Shown: in pieces, positions 4,987-13,143 of the stretch
Layout of the letters: the number at the start of each line of letters is the position of its first letter
Position numbering within the stretch: the first letter of the stretch is position 1
IMG/VR virus record: IMGVR_UViG_3300030430_004019
Span: 1 to 27,179 of that record
Strand: one strand, 5' to 3'
Origin: a virus
Length of the DNA stretch: 27,179 nt
Program-made: the position numbers and the translations under genes
The notes under the pieces: generated by a model
The model's input: only the letters and a program-made list of their open reading frames with translations
Told to the model about the DNA's origin: nothing
The model's database searches: none

Positions 4987-7900
4987 TAGACTGCGCAGAA
5001 GTCTGCCGACTTCCTTGTTGATAACGCCCTTGCGTTTCATTTCAAAGAATAGAGCCCTGTTCCTGTGCGCTCCCATGCTCTTCAGGACGCGTACGCGCTC
5101 CAGTATGCTCATGTTCATCAGGAGCTTATCCTGAGGCGTTCTACCGCGCTTCTCGTCGTTTATACGGCGATTGTGCTCTCTTTGTAGGGACTCTGCCAGG
5201 AACCTGCTTTGAGCGTCTCCTGCGCGTAATTCACGTATCTCTGCAAGGGTTTCCGCCCTACTCTTACCTTCAGCGATTTCTGTGTACTGCTCTCCTAGGG
5301 TCTTCTGCACTCCGCGTTGGAATGGCTCGAAATCCATGCCCCGAACAATACGGAAGATATCCGTGCTGCGCACTCCAGCTTCACGCAGTAGATTGATGCG
5401 CTCTTCTTCTGTGTAGCCGAATGCCTTCAAGCGTTCGAAAGATTCTGCTATTCTGTTGAAGGACACCTCGGCCTGTTGCACGGCCCGTCGGTAAGATTGC
5501 TCTAATTGGTCTTGGCTTAATTGATCGGCCTTGTATTTGGCGTCAGTAGTGTAGGATCCTCTGGCGTTTGAGTAACCCTGCACGAACTCCTGCACCCTGA
5601 ACTTTGCCATTTGGTTGAAGTCAATTTTGGTCAATCTAGCGCCCATCTGCCGCATAAGTATTTCTTCCATGGAGTAATCCCCGAGCCCCCTGTAAGCCTT
5701 GAATAGCTTTGAACCTTCATTGTAAAAACCAGGTCTGAATGTTTCAAAGACGAACTCCTTGAGTAGTGCTCCAAATTTGGCGGCTCCCTCCTTGTCGGTT
5801 ATGACCTTTCCGTACACGTCCCTGTTGTCCAAGGATCTGTACAAGTTCTGACCAATGAAAGTACCTTCACCTACGAGATTATCTACAACTGCGCCCAGTG
5901 CGCTCTGCACGTTTTTTTCTGCGTCCGCTTCAATGAAAGGATTCTGCGCTTGAGCTATGGCGGACTTCACAAGTCCAGTGAACATAGTATGCGGGAATAG
6001 ATAACTTGTTGCTGCAGAAGTTCCTGTTTTTGTTTTTGGGTTGTAGGTGGCAACGATATCTTGGTTGCGCATGTAACTCGGTGAAAAGAACCTAAAGCTT
6101 TCCATGTCCCTGGGATCTACTCTGTCTCCCGCGTCCCCAGACATCTTTCCGATACGATCTCCAACAAAAGAAGACATTCCAAATGCAAGGCCTATGGTTG
6201 CACCTAAGGCAAGTAATCGCTTGAATCCTTCTGCTCTTAATTGATCCCTGGATGCCTCATTTAATTCAACACCGAACTTCTGCGCGAAGGCATCTCCGTC
6301 TATCATCCTTAATGCATGGTTAATTTGATTTCCTGTATTGCGAGCAAGCTCCAGCGTGAAGGTAACAAATGGAGGTAGTATACCAGCCCTGGATAGTTTC
6401 CTGCCCAGGGACCAGGTTCTGGCGTAGTTCTGGTAGGTGTCGTTGGTTATTTCAGCCGATATCCTTTTTATCTGATCTCTGGTTACGGAAAGAGAATCAC
6501 CTGCATTTAATATGTCAGTTAATCTCTTTTGGTTGTGCTTCCAGATTGTGAATCTAGTAGCGGTATCCGTAATACTATAAAGTTTACCAGCACCTGCAGT
6601 CAGTCCCCTTGCGATATCTCCTAACTGTCCGTTGTTGATTGCATCAGCAACTTCATTCGCAGCTATGGTAGCATTGCCGATTCCGTACTTGTACATCTCA
6701 GCCATATCGTTGGATATTTTTTCTCTGACGGCTGGGTCGCTTATTTTCTTTTGTCCCTTGCTGAGTTTTGCCCCTGAGTTATACAAAGAATGTATTTCTC
6801 TAAAAGCCAGACTTCCGCCTTCTTTATAGTTGGAAATATTACTTAAACTAGGTAATACCCCATTGCTGAACATGGAGGCTTGACCGCCTATAAAATTAAC
6901 CATGTAGGAAGGAGGATTAAATATAACCTTAGCCGCCTTAGAGCCAGTCACTCCAATGCCATAGATCTGAGCGAGGAGATTACTTGCTTCATCTGCGGCC
7001 TGCCTGCTGAAGCCAGTCTCGTACAATCTGCTTATGGCCTTTCCAGCTTCGTAGGGTATGTAGAGTTGATTGCCCTGTGCGTCAGTCCCCCGAGTGTACT
7101 TCGGGCTGAACTCAATGCTGTCTTCAGTTTTAACTGTGCTTATCAGACCAGCCTCTTCTAGTCCCTGCTTCAGTTTTACGTCGGACTCCATGTTAGCTAG
7201 ATGCCTTATGCTATCTCTAATTCTAAATCGGGCCTTCAGTCCACTAGCCAAGAATGCTTGGTCTACCTCTCCGAGGAAGGCCCTTTCTTTTGGTCCAGGG
7301 GCATGCCCATCTATTATCACCTCAAAACGACCAGGTAAAGAAACGAGTAAGTCCGCTTGCTTGCTTCGTCCAGTTCCTTTATCTTTTGCTTTTGCGAACA
7401 TGGACTTGATGTGCTTTAAGTGCCTGTTTGCTACCTTCTCTGCTTTTTCTGGGTCTGTCCCCTGCATGATACGAGAATCAGTAATTTCTTGCAGCACTTC
7501 CTCTTCAGAGACTTTATTCTGTACGAACTCTTTATTTGTGAAGGCTTTGTACTGCTGCGTATCAAATGACCTATGAACCTTCTCTGACAACGGTGCAAGC
7601 CTTTCAAGCACCGCTGCTTTCGCCTCTTCGGGCAAGAACTCAAGTTCATTAGAATTCTCCAGGATGGATTCTATTTCTTTAAGAACTTCTGTTTCTATCT
7701 TCCTGAATGATTGCAAGTCACCAGCGATGCCTTCGTCCAGCAAAGCATCCGAAAGAGGCATGCCGTCCAGGTAGTCATTTATGTCATCAGCTAGGTGCGG
7801 CTTCGCCATGATTGTCTTATCGATTGCATTCTGCAGCCTGGTCGACAGGGCTTCTGCTGATTGGATCCTGTCTGCAAAATTAAGGTAGTCCTCGCGGAAG

Positions 7901-8700
7901 TTGCGCACTCCCTTCAAAGCCTTAGTGGGAGCTATGAAACTTTTTATATCGGACAGCATTCTGGGGACTGGGTTCTGGCTACTTTGCAGTGCCTGCGCTG
8001 TACGCTCCCTGATCATTCTCTCTGCAGTTCTGTCCAGTTGTCTTTGCGTTATGGGTGCACCTACAGCATCCTGCAGTAATGCATTCAGATCTTCCTTGCC
8101 AACCTCTCCCTTCGCTATGATTTCATCAATCTCTTTCGGACTCTTTCCGATCAAAGTAGCAACCTTATCTGCATCCGAGAACTTGTACTGAGCCCTACCT
8201 ACGGCAGTGCCTAACAATCCACCAGTGCCAGCGGCTATGGCTACATCCAGAGGATTGAACTCTTGCTCGTCTATAGCATCTGCTATTGCTCGCTCTGAAC
8301 TCGCAAGAACAGCAGATTTAGCTGCATCTCTTACTACTGGGCTTGTCAACGGAGCCTTCACTCTCGTGAGCATATTGTTGACTACTCCGCCTCCAATCAT
8401 GCGACCTATGCTCAGGTCCTCTGTATCCTTGCCCTCTACCTTTTGAGCCAGTGCACTGCTTGCAGCTCCAGATAGGAACCTACCAAGGAACTGCATTCCT
8501 TGCTTTTTTGCTGCGTCAGGAATCTTTCTTCCTATGGCCTGCGTAAGTATTTCGCCCAGGATATTGCCGCCGATTTCAGTTACAGCAGATCCTGCAATCT
8601 GTGCACCTGTAATATCTGGCTCAAGTACAGTTATATCGTCCTGAAGCGCTGGCAAACCGCGACGTTCGCGCTCTTCTGCGGTGAATTCTCTAACTGCCAT
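4984..8700 (-). CDS. Large internal virion (ejection) protein, putative (1238 aa)
   Basis: The last gene of the late operon encodes a very long, mainly helical protein without a signal peptide. Small-residue and hydrophobic stretches occur near the N-terminus (IAGSAVTEIGGNILGEILTQ, about residues 34-53), around residue 160 (AIAAGTGGLLGTAVG), and near 825-850 (LALGATIGLAFGMSSFVG), typical of proteins ejected from the capsid that must cross a membrane. Long charged helices fill the rest, and the C-terminus is basic (EMKRKGVINKEVGRLLRSL). I see no lysozyme/transglycosylase or RNA-polymerase motif. Position at the end of the morphogenesis operon beside another large helical Ala/Gln-rich protein fits podovirus internal core proteins. 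The ejection function is inferred from size, composition and place, not from a recognised domain. Confidence 0.7.
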   Translation of the reverse strand: MAVREFTAEERERRGLPALQDDITVLEPDITGAQIAGSAVTEIGGNILGEILTQAIGRKIPDAAKKQGMQFLGRFLSGAASSALAQKVEGKDTEDLSIGRMIGGGVVNNMLTRVKAPLTSPVVRDAAKSAVLASSERAIADAIDEQEFNPLDVAIAAGTGGLLGTAVGRAQYKFSDADKVATLIGKSPKEIDEIIAKGEVGKEDLNALLQDAVGAPITQRQLDRTAERMIRERTAQALQSSQNPVPRMLSDIKSFIAPTKALKGVRNFREDYLNFADRIQSAEALSTRLQNAIDKTIMAKPHLADDINDYLDGMPLSDALLDEGIAGDLQSFRKIETEVLKEIESILENSNELEFLPEEAKAAVLERLAPLSEKVHRSFDTQQYKAFTNKEFVQNKVSEEEVLQEITDSRIMQGTDPEKAEKVANRHLKHIKSMFAKAKDKGTGRSKQADLLVSLPGRFEVIIDGHAPGPKERAFLGEVDQAFLASGLKARFRIRDSIRHLANMESDVKLKQGLEEAGLISTVKTEDSIEFSPKYTRGTDAQGNQLYIPYEAGKAISRLYETGFSRQAADEASNLLAQIYGIGVTGSKAAKVIFNPPSYMVNFIGGQASMFSNGVLPSLSNISNYKEGGSLAFREIHSLYNSGAKLSKGQKKISDPAVREKISNDMAEMYKYGIGNATIAANEVADAINNGQLGDIARGLTAGAGKLYSITDTATRFTIWKHNQKRLTDILNAGDSLSVTRDQIKRISAEITNDTYQNYARTWSLGRKLSRAGILPPFVTFTLELARNTGNQINHALRMIDGDAFAQKFGVELNEASRDQLRAEGFKRLLALGATIGLAFGMSSFVGDRIGKMSGDAGDRVDPRDMESFRFFSPSYMRNQDIVATYNPKTKTGTSAATSYLFPHTMFTGLVKSAIAQAQNPFIEADAEKNVQSALGAVVDNLVGEGTFIGQNLYRSLDNRDVYGKVITDKEGAAKFGALLKEFVFETFRPGFYNEGSKLFKAYRGLGDYSMEEILMRQMGARLTKIDFNQMAKFRVQEFVQGYSNARGSYTTDAKYKADQLSQDQLEQSYRRAVQQAEVSFNRIAESFERLKAFGYTEEERINLLREAGVRSTDIFRIVRGMDFEPFQRGVQKTLGEQYTEIAEGKSRAETLAEIRELRAGDAQSRFLAESLQREHNRRINDEKRGRTPQDKLLMNMSILERVRVLKSMGAHRNRALFFEMKRKGVINKEVGRLLRSL

Positions 8701-8703
8701 GTT

Positions 8704-10311
8704 TTATTGGTCTTCTTGATTTCTTATCTCTTGACGAGATCGACCCCCTTGTCCACGTGCTAGACGCGGCTTTTCTTCCTCTGTTGTTGGTGGAGGTGTG
8801 TATTTTCCTATTTTGCCATTTACATTAACATCATCTCCCTCTCGCAGATCTCCAGCTGCATACGCTGCGTCAGCAGCAGCATCATTTGGATATTTAGGAA
8901 TTGGTTTTATGTATCTGGGTATATTAGTTATCTCTGATATTGTATTAAGTATGTATTCGTCGTAATCTGGATCGTCTGGACTTAGTCCACTTTCCTCGGC
9001 CATTGCTTGAGCCTTCGCCCTTGCGTCTTTTATAATTTGAGCAGGATCTTCTGCGCCTCTGTCCCTTGCATCAATCCGCGATTGAGTATCTTGTCTATCA
9101 AGATCCTGATCTGCGTAATCTTGGTTGGTAAGAGGATCTATTCCCTCTATATCTTTTACCCTAGCAGCTTGATATTCAGCGTTGTTCGGGAAGAGTCTAC
9201 GAAGTTGCGAATCAGTATATTTTCTATTCTTCATGTTCTCCGATTGTATCTTTCTACTATCGGCAACACGACTGTCCCTTGCAGCTTGACTCTCTCCAGG
9301 CTGGCGATCATTCGCCTTAATTCTTTGATCTCTTTCTGCACTTGCATTGTCGTACGCACGGGTATCTTGCTGTTGTAGTGCCGTGGGTGCACTGAATCTA
9401 GATTGTAATATTGCTTTAGTTTCTGCTTCGCCCATAGGAGGAATTTTAGTGGGCGCTTGAGGTTCAGGGAATGCACCCTGAGCTAAGAAACGCTCCATTC
9501 CAGCATCTTGAACTGCCTTCACAACTGCAGGGTCAAGGGGCTCCCCAGTTTCCCTGTCTATGAACTGCATGGGCCCGAGTCCTGCTGGGACTTCTGCCGA
9601 GGTAACGGATTCTGGTATTGTAGGAGATTGTATTGCTTGCAAGGCATCAGGAGATAGACCAGGTGCTGCGGGAGCTGCAGGTATTGTAGGTACTGCAGGT
9701 GCCTCGGGAGCAAAGGCTCCTGGATAGAATTCTTTAGCTGCATCTATCAACCTCTGGCCCGACTCCTGTGCAGTAGGCAACGTACCAGGAACGACTTGAG
9801 GCGTGTCAGGTACGCTTTGAAGGGCGCTCTGCAGGTTATCCACCTTGTCGTCCTCCGTCATTGCTCCCTGCGCTTTCTGATCCGCTAGAGCTTGCAGCGT
9901 AGGAGCTGCAGTAAATGCTGATCGCTCTTCGGCCCCAGGAAACAATAAATTACCCACAGCTCCACCGATTTCCTCTCCAGTCCTTTCGCTTATACCTCTT
10001 CCTGTTGCCTCTCTTACAGCGGAATCAGCAACGGTATAAGCAAAAAGCGGCACGTTTGTTATCTTTGCAGCTTTGCCACCAACAGAAGTTAAATTTTTAG
10101 CTACACTTTGCAAATTTGGATTTTTCTGCAAGAAGTTACTAACAGAAGAAATAGCAGATTCTGGTGCAACTTTTTTTGCAAGTGCAGTTGCTCCAGCCCC
10201 CAAAAGAGCAGTGTCTAACAAGCCACTTGAGCTTTCTGAAAGCTGCGCAGCAATCTCTTCTGGTCTTCTATTTGTGCGCCCTTGATTAGTTCCTAAGATT
10301 TCATTTGCCAT
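8704..10311 (-). CDS. Putative internal virion protein, Ala/Pro/Gln-rich (535 aa)
   Basis: The N-terminal 110 residues hold hydrophobic/small-residue helices (LLDTALLGAGATALAKKV; PLFAYTVADSAV). Next comes a Pro/Ala linker near residues 200-220 (FAPEAPAVPTIPAAPAAPG). The rest is a long polar region rich in D, R, Q and A (for example QDTRAYDNASAERDQRIKAN), with a basic, Gly/Arg-rich end. Such low-complexity helical composition is common in virion core or ejection proteins. Its stop is 3 bases before the start of the 1238-residue gene, so the two are probably made and packaged together. A possible extended -10 box and a GAGAGGAC ribosome-binding sequence precede the ATG. No enzyme motif was recognised. 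Confidence 0.65.
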   Translation of the reverse strand: MANEILGTNQGRTNRRPEEIAAQLSESSSGLLDTALLGAGATALAKKVAPESAISSVSNFLQKNPNLQSVAKNLTSVGGKAAKITNVPLFAYTVADSAVREATGRGISERTGEEIGGAVGNLLFPGAEERSAFTAAPTLQALADQKAQGAMTEDDKVDNLQSALQSVPDTPQVVPGTLPTAQESGQRLIDAAKEFYPGAFAPEAPAVPTIPAAPAAPGLSPDALQAIQSPTIPESVTSAEVPAGLGPMQFIDRETGEPLDPAVVKAVQDAGMERFLAQGAFPEPQAPTKIPPMGEAETKAILQSRFSAPTALQQQDTRAYDNASAERDQRIKANDRQPGESQAARDSRVADSRKIQSENMKNRKYTDSQLRRLFPNNAEYQAARVKDIEGIDPLTNQDYADQDLDRQDTQSRIDARDRGAEDPAQIIKDARAKAQAMAEESGLSPDDPDYDEYILNTISEITNIPRYIKPIPKYPNDAAADAAYAAGDLREGDDVNVNGKIGKYTPPPTTEEEKPRLARGQGGRSRQEIRNQEDQ

Positions 10312-10336
10312 AATCGTCCTCTCATTGTATCATAAT
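10312..10336 (-). promoter_or_regulatory. Possible extended -10 promoter and RBS before the 535-aa gene
   Basis: Reading on the minus strand, the gap contains TTATGATACAATGAGAGGACGATT directly before the ATG: TGATACAAT resembles an extended -10 element (TGnTATAAT) and GAGAGGAC is a fair ribosome-binding sequence. No matching -35 box was found. The same arrangement recurs before the genes ending at 22948 and 24665. Confidence 0.35.
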
Positions 10337-10668
10337 TTGTTGCTTGTCTCTCCTTTATAATTCCACTTTCCCAAAGGGCACTTCTCGGTAGCTAATCCAT
10401 GCTTTAGCTTGGTGCAACCGCATCCTGGATGATTGCACTTCCCTAGCCCTACATTTCCGCTTTCGTCCCAGAGATGGCAGCCCCTGCACACGGACAACCT
10501 GTAATCCAGCTCATCCTTCTGCACCTTTACGCGCTGCCCAGTTAGCGCAGCCCTAGCAACCCTGAGAGCCGCTTTGTTAAGGTTCTTGGCCTGATCAATA
10601 ATATTAGGCGACCTGTGCGCATGCGCTAATAAAAAATTTTCTATTTTTTCTTTTTCTCCTTCTTTCAT
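10330..10668 (-). CDS. Small zinc-ribbon-like protein (112 aa)
   Basis: The C-terminal half carries six cysteines in the order C61-x2-C64-x13-C78-x4-C83-x-C85-x11-C97, ending CPLGKW. This is a metal-binding ribbon pattern I recognise from small phage and bacterial proteins of unknown function, where a CP-G-KW end is typical. The N-terminal half is a basic helix (NLNKAALRVARAALTGQRVKV). It starts one base after the stop of the 747-residue gene and ends 18 bases before the 535-residue gene, so it sits inside the virion-protein block. It could be a structural zinc module of the tail, an assembly factor or a regulator; nothing in the sequence decides between them. Confidence 0.7.
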   Translation of the reverse strand: MKEGEKEKIENFLLAHAHRSPNIIDQAKNLNKAALRVARAALTGQRVKVQKDELDYRLSVCRGCHLWDESGNVGLGKCNHPGCGCTKLKHGLATEKCPLGKWNYKGETSNKL

Positions 10669-10669
10669 A

Positions 10670-12913
10670 CTAGTTCGGTTGAGGGCAACTATCTTCGGAG
10701 TCCAGATCTACTACAGAAAAACAAGTAGTCCTCGTAACGCTTGCTGTATTGCCATCTTGGTCGCCCAGACTTATAGAGAGCGCAAGTTTCTTTTCAACTG
10801 TCCACTGGTCGTTTTCGTCGTACGGATTGTTGCATCTTGTATCTACTAATTCAGTTCTAGTTGTATGACTTAATATTGCCTTGGCTTCATCAGAATTATC
10901 TAATTCTGAAATTAAAAAATTTAAATAGCTCCTATGCGTTAGGGACTTTCTTTCATGTAATTGAATCGATGGAATTGTAGTAACATCAAACGTAATTTCA
11001 GTTAGATCTATATGCGACCTTGTGCTACCCGAGTAGTCAATGCTCTCGGTCAATGTCCCATCTCTGACTCCATCATCATAAGCGGGGTCATCTTCTGGTA
11101 CGCTTGTATTCGGAATAATTGTTACAGTATAATTAGATTCTGCTTCTACAGGGTCAGAAAGCACAATGCTGCTGCTTGCTGATCCTGTAACGGTTCCAGA
11201 AGTTGTAACTACACTGCTAAAATGTTCACCACTAGTATTTATAATATCTTCGCTTATTGTGGTGTTCGATGTAGCGGTTGAAGTAATCGATGAATGCGTT
11301 GCTGTTATTTCTCTAGTGATAGTGCCTTCGTTCGGATCTGAAGTTGCATCTACAGGATAAGTTATACCAACACCAACACTTGTAGTTCCGTCCTGGGCGC
11401 AATTGTCAGAACCTGCACCAATCGTAGCAGCGGTAGCGTCTCCACCACTGAATTCCACGAAGTCTTCCATGTCAGTGTCACCACTATCAGTTGTAATTGT
11501 CCTTACGCACTCACCAGTGGAATCGTCCCCCGTGTCAGTGGTTTCAACGGTAGTTATGCTTCCACCTCCTTCAAATTCTCCAGAGCTGTCCGACTCGGGA
11601 TCTGGATTGTCGGAACATGTTATAGATACACTTGAACTAGAAGAACTTACCGTCCCCGTTATTGTAGCCGTACCATCGTGCTCGAACGTAATACTATCGT
11701 CAAGTTCATCGTTGGGTTCACCTGTTGAGCAACCACCCAGGCCAAACCCCGTATTGCTAACATCAATATCTATTGTTATATTGGCAGTTTTGCTACTAGA
11801 ACTGCTAGTAGTCTTTGTACCGTATCTTTTTCCATCCGTTCCAACAAATCTAGCTGCATCCGTATATACGCATGCGCAAGGGCAAGTTGGAATTTGAGCA
11901 GCACCGCAACCATCTCCAAAAGTGCCAGTGCAGGGGCTACAATCAGCCGTCGGTAGAGCCTTTTTACTTTCGTTGGCCTTAGTCCCCTTTACCTCTATAT
12001 CGCAATCGGGAAGATTGCATACCGTTAAATGCTGGCAGACATGAATTTCTATGAAGGTGTTTTTTTCAGTGGGAGGCGCAATTGTTATAATTTCTCCAGC
12101 CGTTGCGGTTTTAACCGTGCCAGAATCTCCAGCGGGAAAATAATCATTTGATACCGTTCCGTCTTCTTCATACGAACCAGTTGCTTCTGTGTATACTGTA
12201 TCCTCAATGAACCTAACATACAATTGGCTTTTATTTATTCCGCTTTCGTCAACGAAATGCTTCGCTCTCCAGGGTTCTGTTTTTGGCATAGAACTTACAC
12301 TAGCCCCACTCCTGTTTTGAACTCCATCCGTCCCTGGAATTACATCGACGAATGTATTGTATTCTGGTATTTCGGTAGTATTAAATATGGTAAAATGATT
12401 GATAAGAGAACTAGCATTAGTGCTTAGTTTTTCGTCAGTATTCTCATCTTGAAAAGTAATTTCCGTGAATCTATTCGCAGTTGATCCGTCGCATTTAGTA
12501 TAAGTTCCCCCTGGCTCCGTCCTTCTGTTTGTTACGGTGTCCGAAGTGCATGAAGAACCATCCTCGATTGTAGTGCCTACCGAAACAAAGTTAACGTCTT
12601 TTTCTAGCTGAGTAAGTCCAGTAAATGGATCAATTTTAACATCAAGTCTTGCATCTGGTTTGTCTAAAGTCCACAGAACATCATCCTGTCCGCAATTTTG
12701 TTGAGTTGCCTGCAACCCACTAGTTTCACTGGTTTCTATTTTTTTAGTTAAGTATTTCTTTTTTTTTGCTGCAGTGTTCCCGTGCGGATCTCCATCGCAT
12801 TGCGTTTGAAATGGAGTATGACCCACCCTTTGAAGTTCTACATTTATATATATTACTTCTGCAACTGCATCGCATAAACTAAGAATAAGTTTATTCTCAG
12901 GTATAGAAGACAT
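10670..12913 (-). CDS. Large Ser/Thr-rich virion-like protein with Cys cluster (747 aa)
   Basis: The product is acidic, rich in S, T, G and D, with beta-strand-like segments throughout, as in tail spikes, fibers or other surface proteins. A region at about residues 289-348 has nine cysteines in some 60 residues (including DCSPC, GDGC and CPCAC), unusual for a cytoplasmically assembled phage protein. The second half has immunoglobulin-like or beta-sandwich-looking repeats (TATITGTVSSSSSSVSI; IITTSG-like segments). No depolymerase or peptidase motif was recognised. It lies between a 70-residue gene and the zinc-ribbon gene, downstream of the giant repeat protein, which suggests a tail or fiber component. 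There is no clear Shine-Dalgarno sequence; the 9-base gap is A/T only. Confidence 0.65.
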   Translation of the reverse strand: MSSIPENKLILSLCDAVAEVIYINVELQRVGHTPFQTQCDGDPHGNTAAKKKKYLTKKIETSETSGLQATQQNCGQDDVLWTLDKPDARLDVKIDPFTGLTQLEKDVNFVSVGTTIEDGSSCTSDTVTNRRTEPGGTYTKCDGSTANRFTEITFQDENTDEKLSTNASSLINHFTIFNTTEIPEYNTFVDVIPGTDGVQNRSGASVSSMPKTEPWRAKHFVDESGINKSQLYVRFIEDTVYTEATGSYEEDGTVSNDYFPAGDSGTVKTATAGEIITIAPPTEKNTFIEIHVCQHLTVCNLPDCDIEVKGTKANESKKALPTADCSPCTGTFGDGCGAAQIPTCPCACVYTDAARFVGTDGKRYGTKTTSSSSSKTANITIDIDVSNTGFGLGGCSTGEPNDELDDSITFEHDGTATITGTVSSSSSSVSITCSDNPDPESDSSGEFEGGGSITTVETTDTGDDSTGECVRTITTDSGDTDMEDFVEFSGGDATAATIGAGSDNCAQDGTTSVGVGITYPVDATSDPNEGTITREITATHSSITSTATSNTTISEDIINTSGEHFSSVVTTSGTVTGSASSSIVLSDPVEAESNYTVTIIPNTSVPEDDPAYDDGVRDGTLTESIDYSGSTRSHIDLTEITFDVTTIPSIQLHERKSLTHRSYLNFLISELDNSDEAKAILSHTTRTELVDTRCNNPYDENDQWTVEKKLALSISLGDQDGNTASVTRTTCFSVVDLDSEDSCPQPN

Positions 12914-12922
12914 AAATTAAAT

Positions 12923-13135
12923 TTAAACGATTAAACGGCCTTGAACGGACGCATCAACAGCAACTCCATTTATGCATAGCTCGGCAGTGAATGCTTCTTG
13001 CTGACCTCCTAAGCTAGGAGCAGATTCTATGTATACATCACTTGAAGAGATAGGCTCCCTAGGGAATGACCGTTGATTTTCATAAAAAGAATCCGCTTGA
13101 GGAATCCTAACAATTCTTTGCGTGTCCTGCATCAT
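12923..13135 (-). CDS. Small hypothetical protein of the tail block (70 aa)
   Basis: The product begins MMQDTQRIVRIPQADSFYEN and continues with beta-like segments (AFTAELCINGVAVDASVQGR). No family recognised. It sits in the 230-base interval between the 1895-residue repeat protein and the 747-residue protein, separated from them by 8 and 9 bases, and is clearly part of the same transcript. Two consecutive ATG codons offer alternative starts. It could be a small structural or chaperone-like partner of one of the two large proteins. Confidence 0.65.
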   Translation of the reverse strand: MMQDTQRIVRIPQADSFYENQRSFPREPISSSDVYIESAPSLGGQQEAFTAELCINGVAVDASVQGRLIV

Positions 13136-13143
13136 TATAAACC

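Noticed and set aside
7070-7576. 168-codon + strand open frame inside the 1238-residue gene
   Set aside because: Antisense to a clearly coding late gene, with Ser/Leu-rich shadow composition and no operon context.
4984-8700. N4-like virion RNA polymerase
   Set aside because: Far shorter than the roughly 3500-residue N4 protein, and no T7-type polymerase motifs were recognised.
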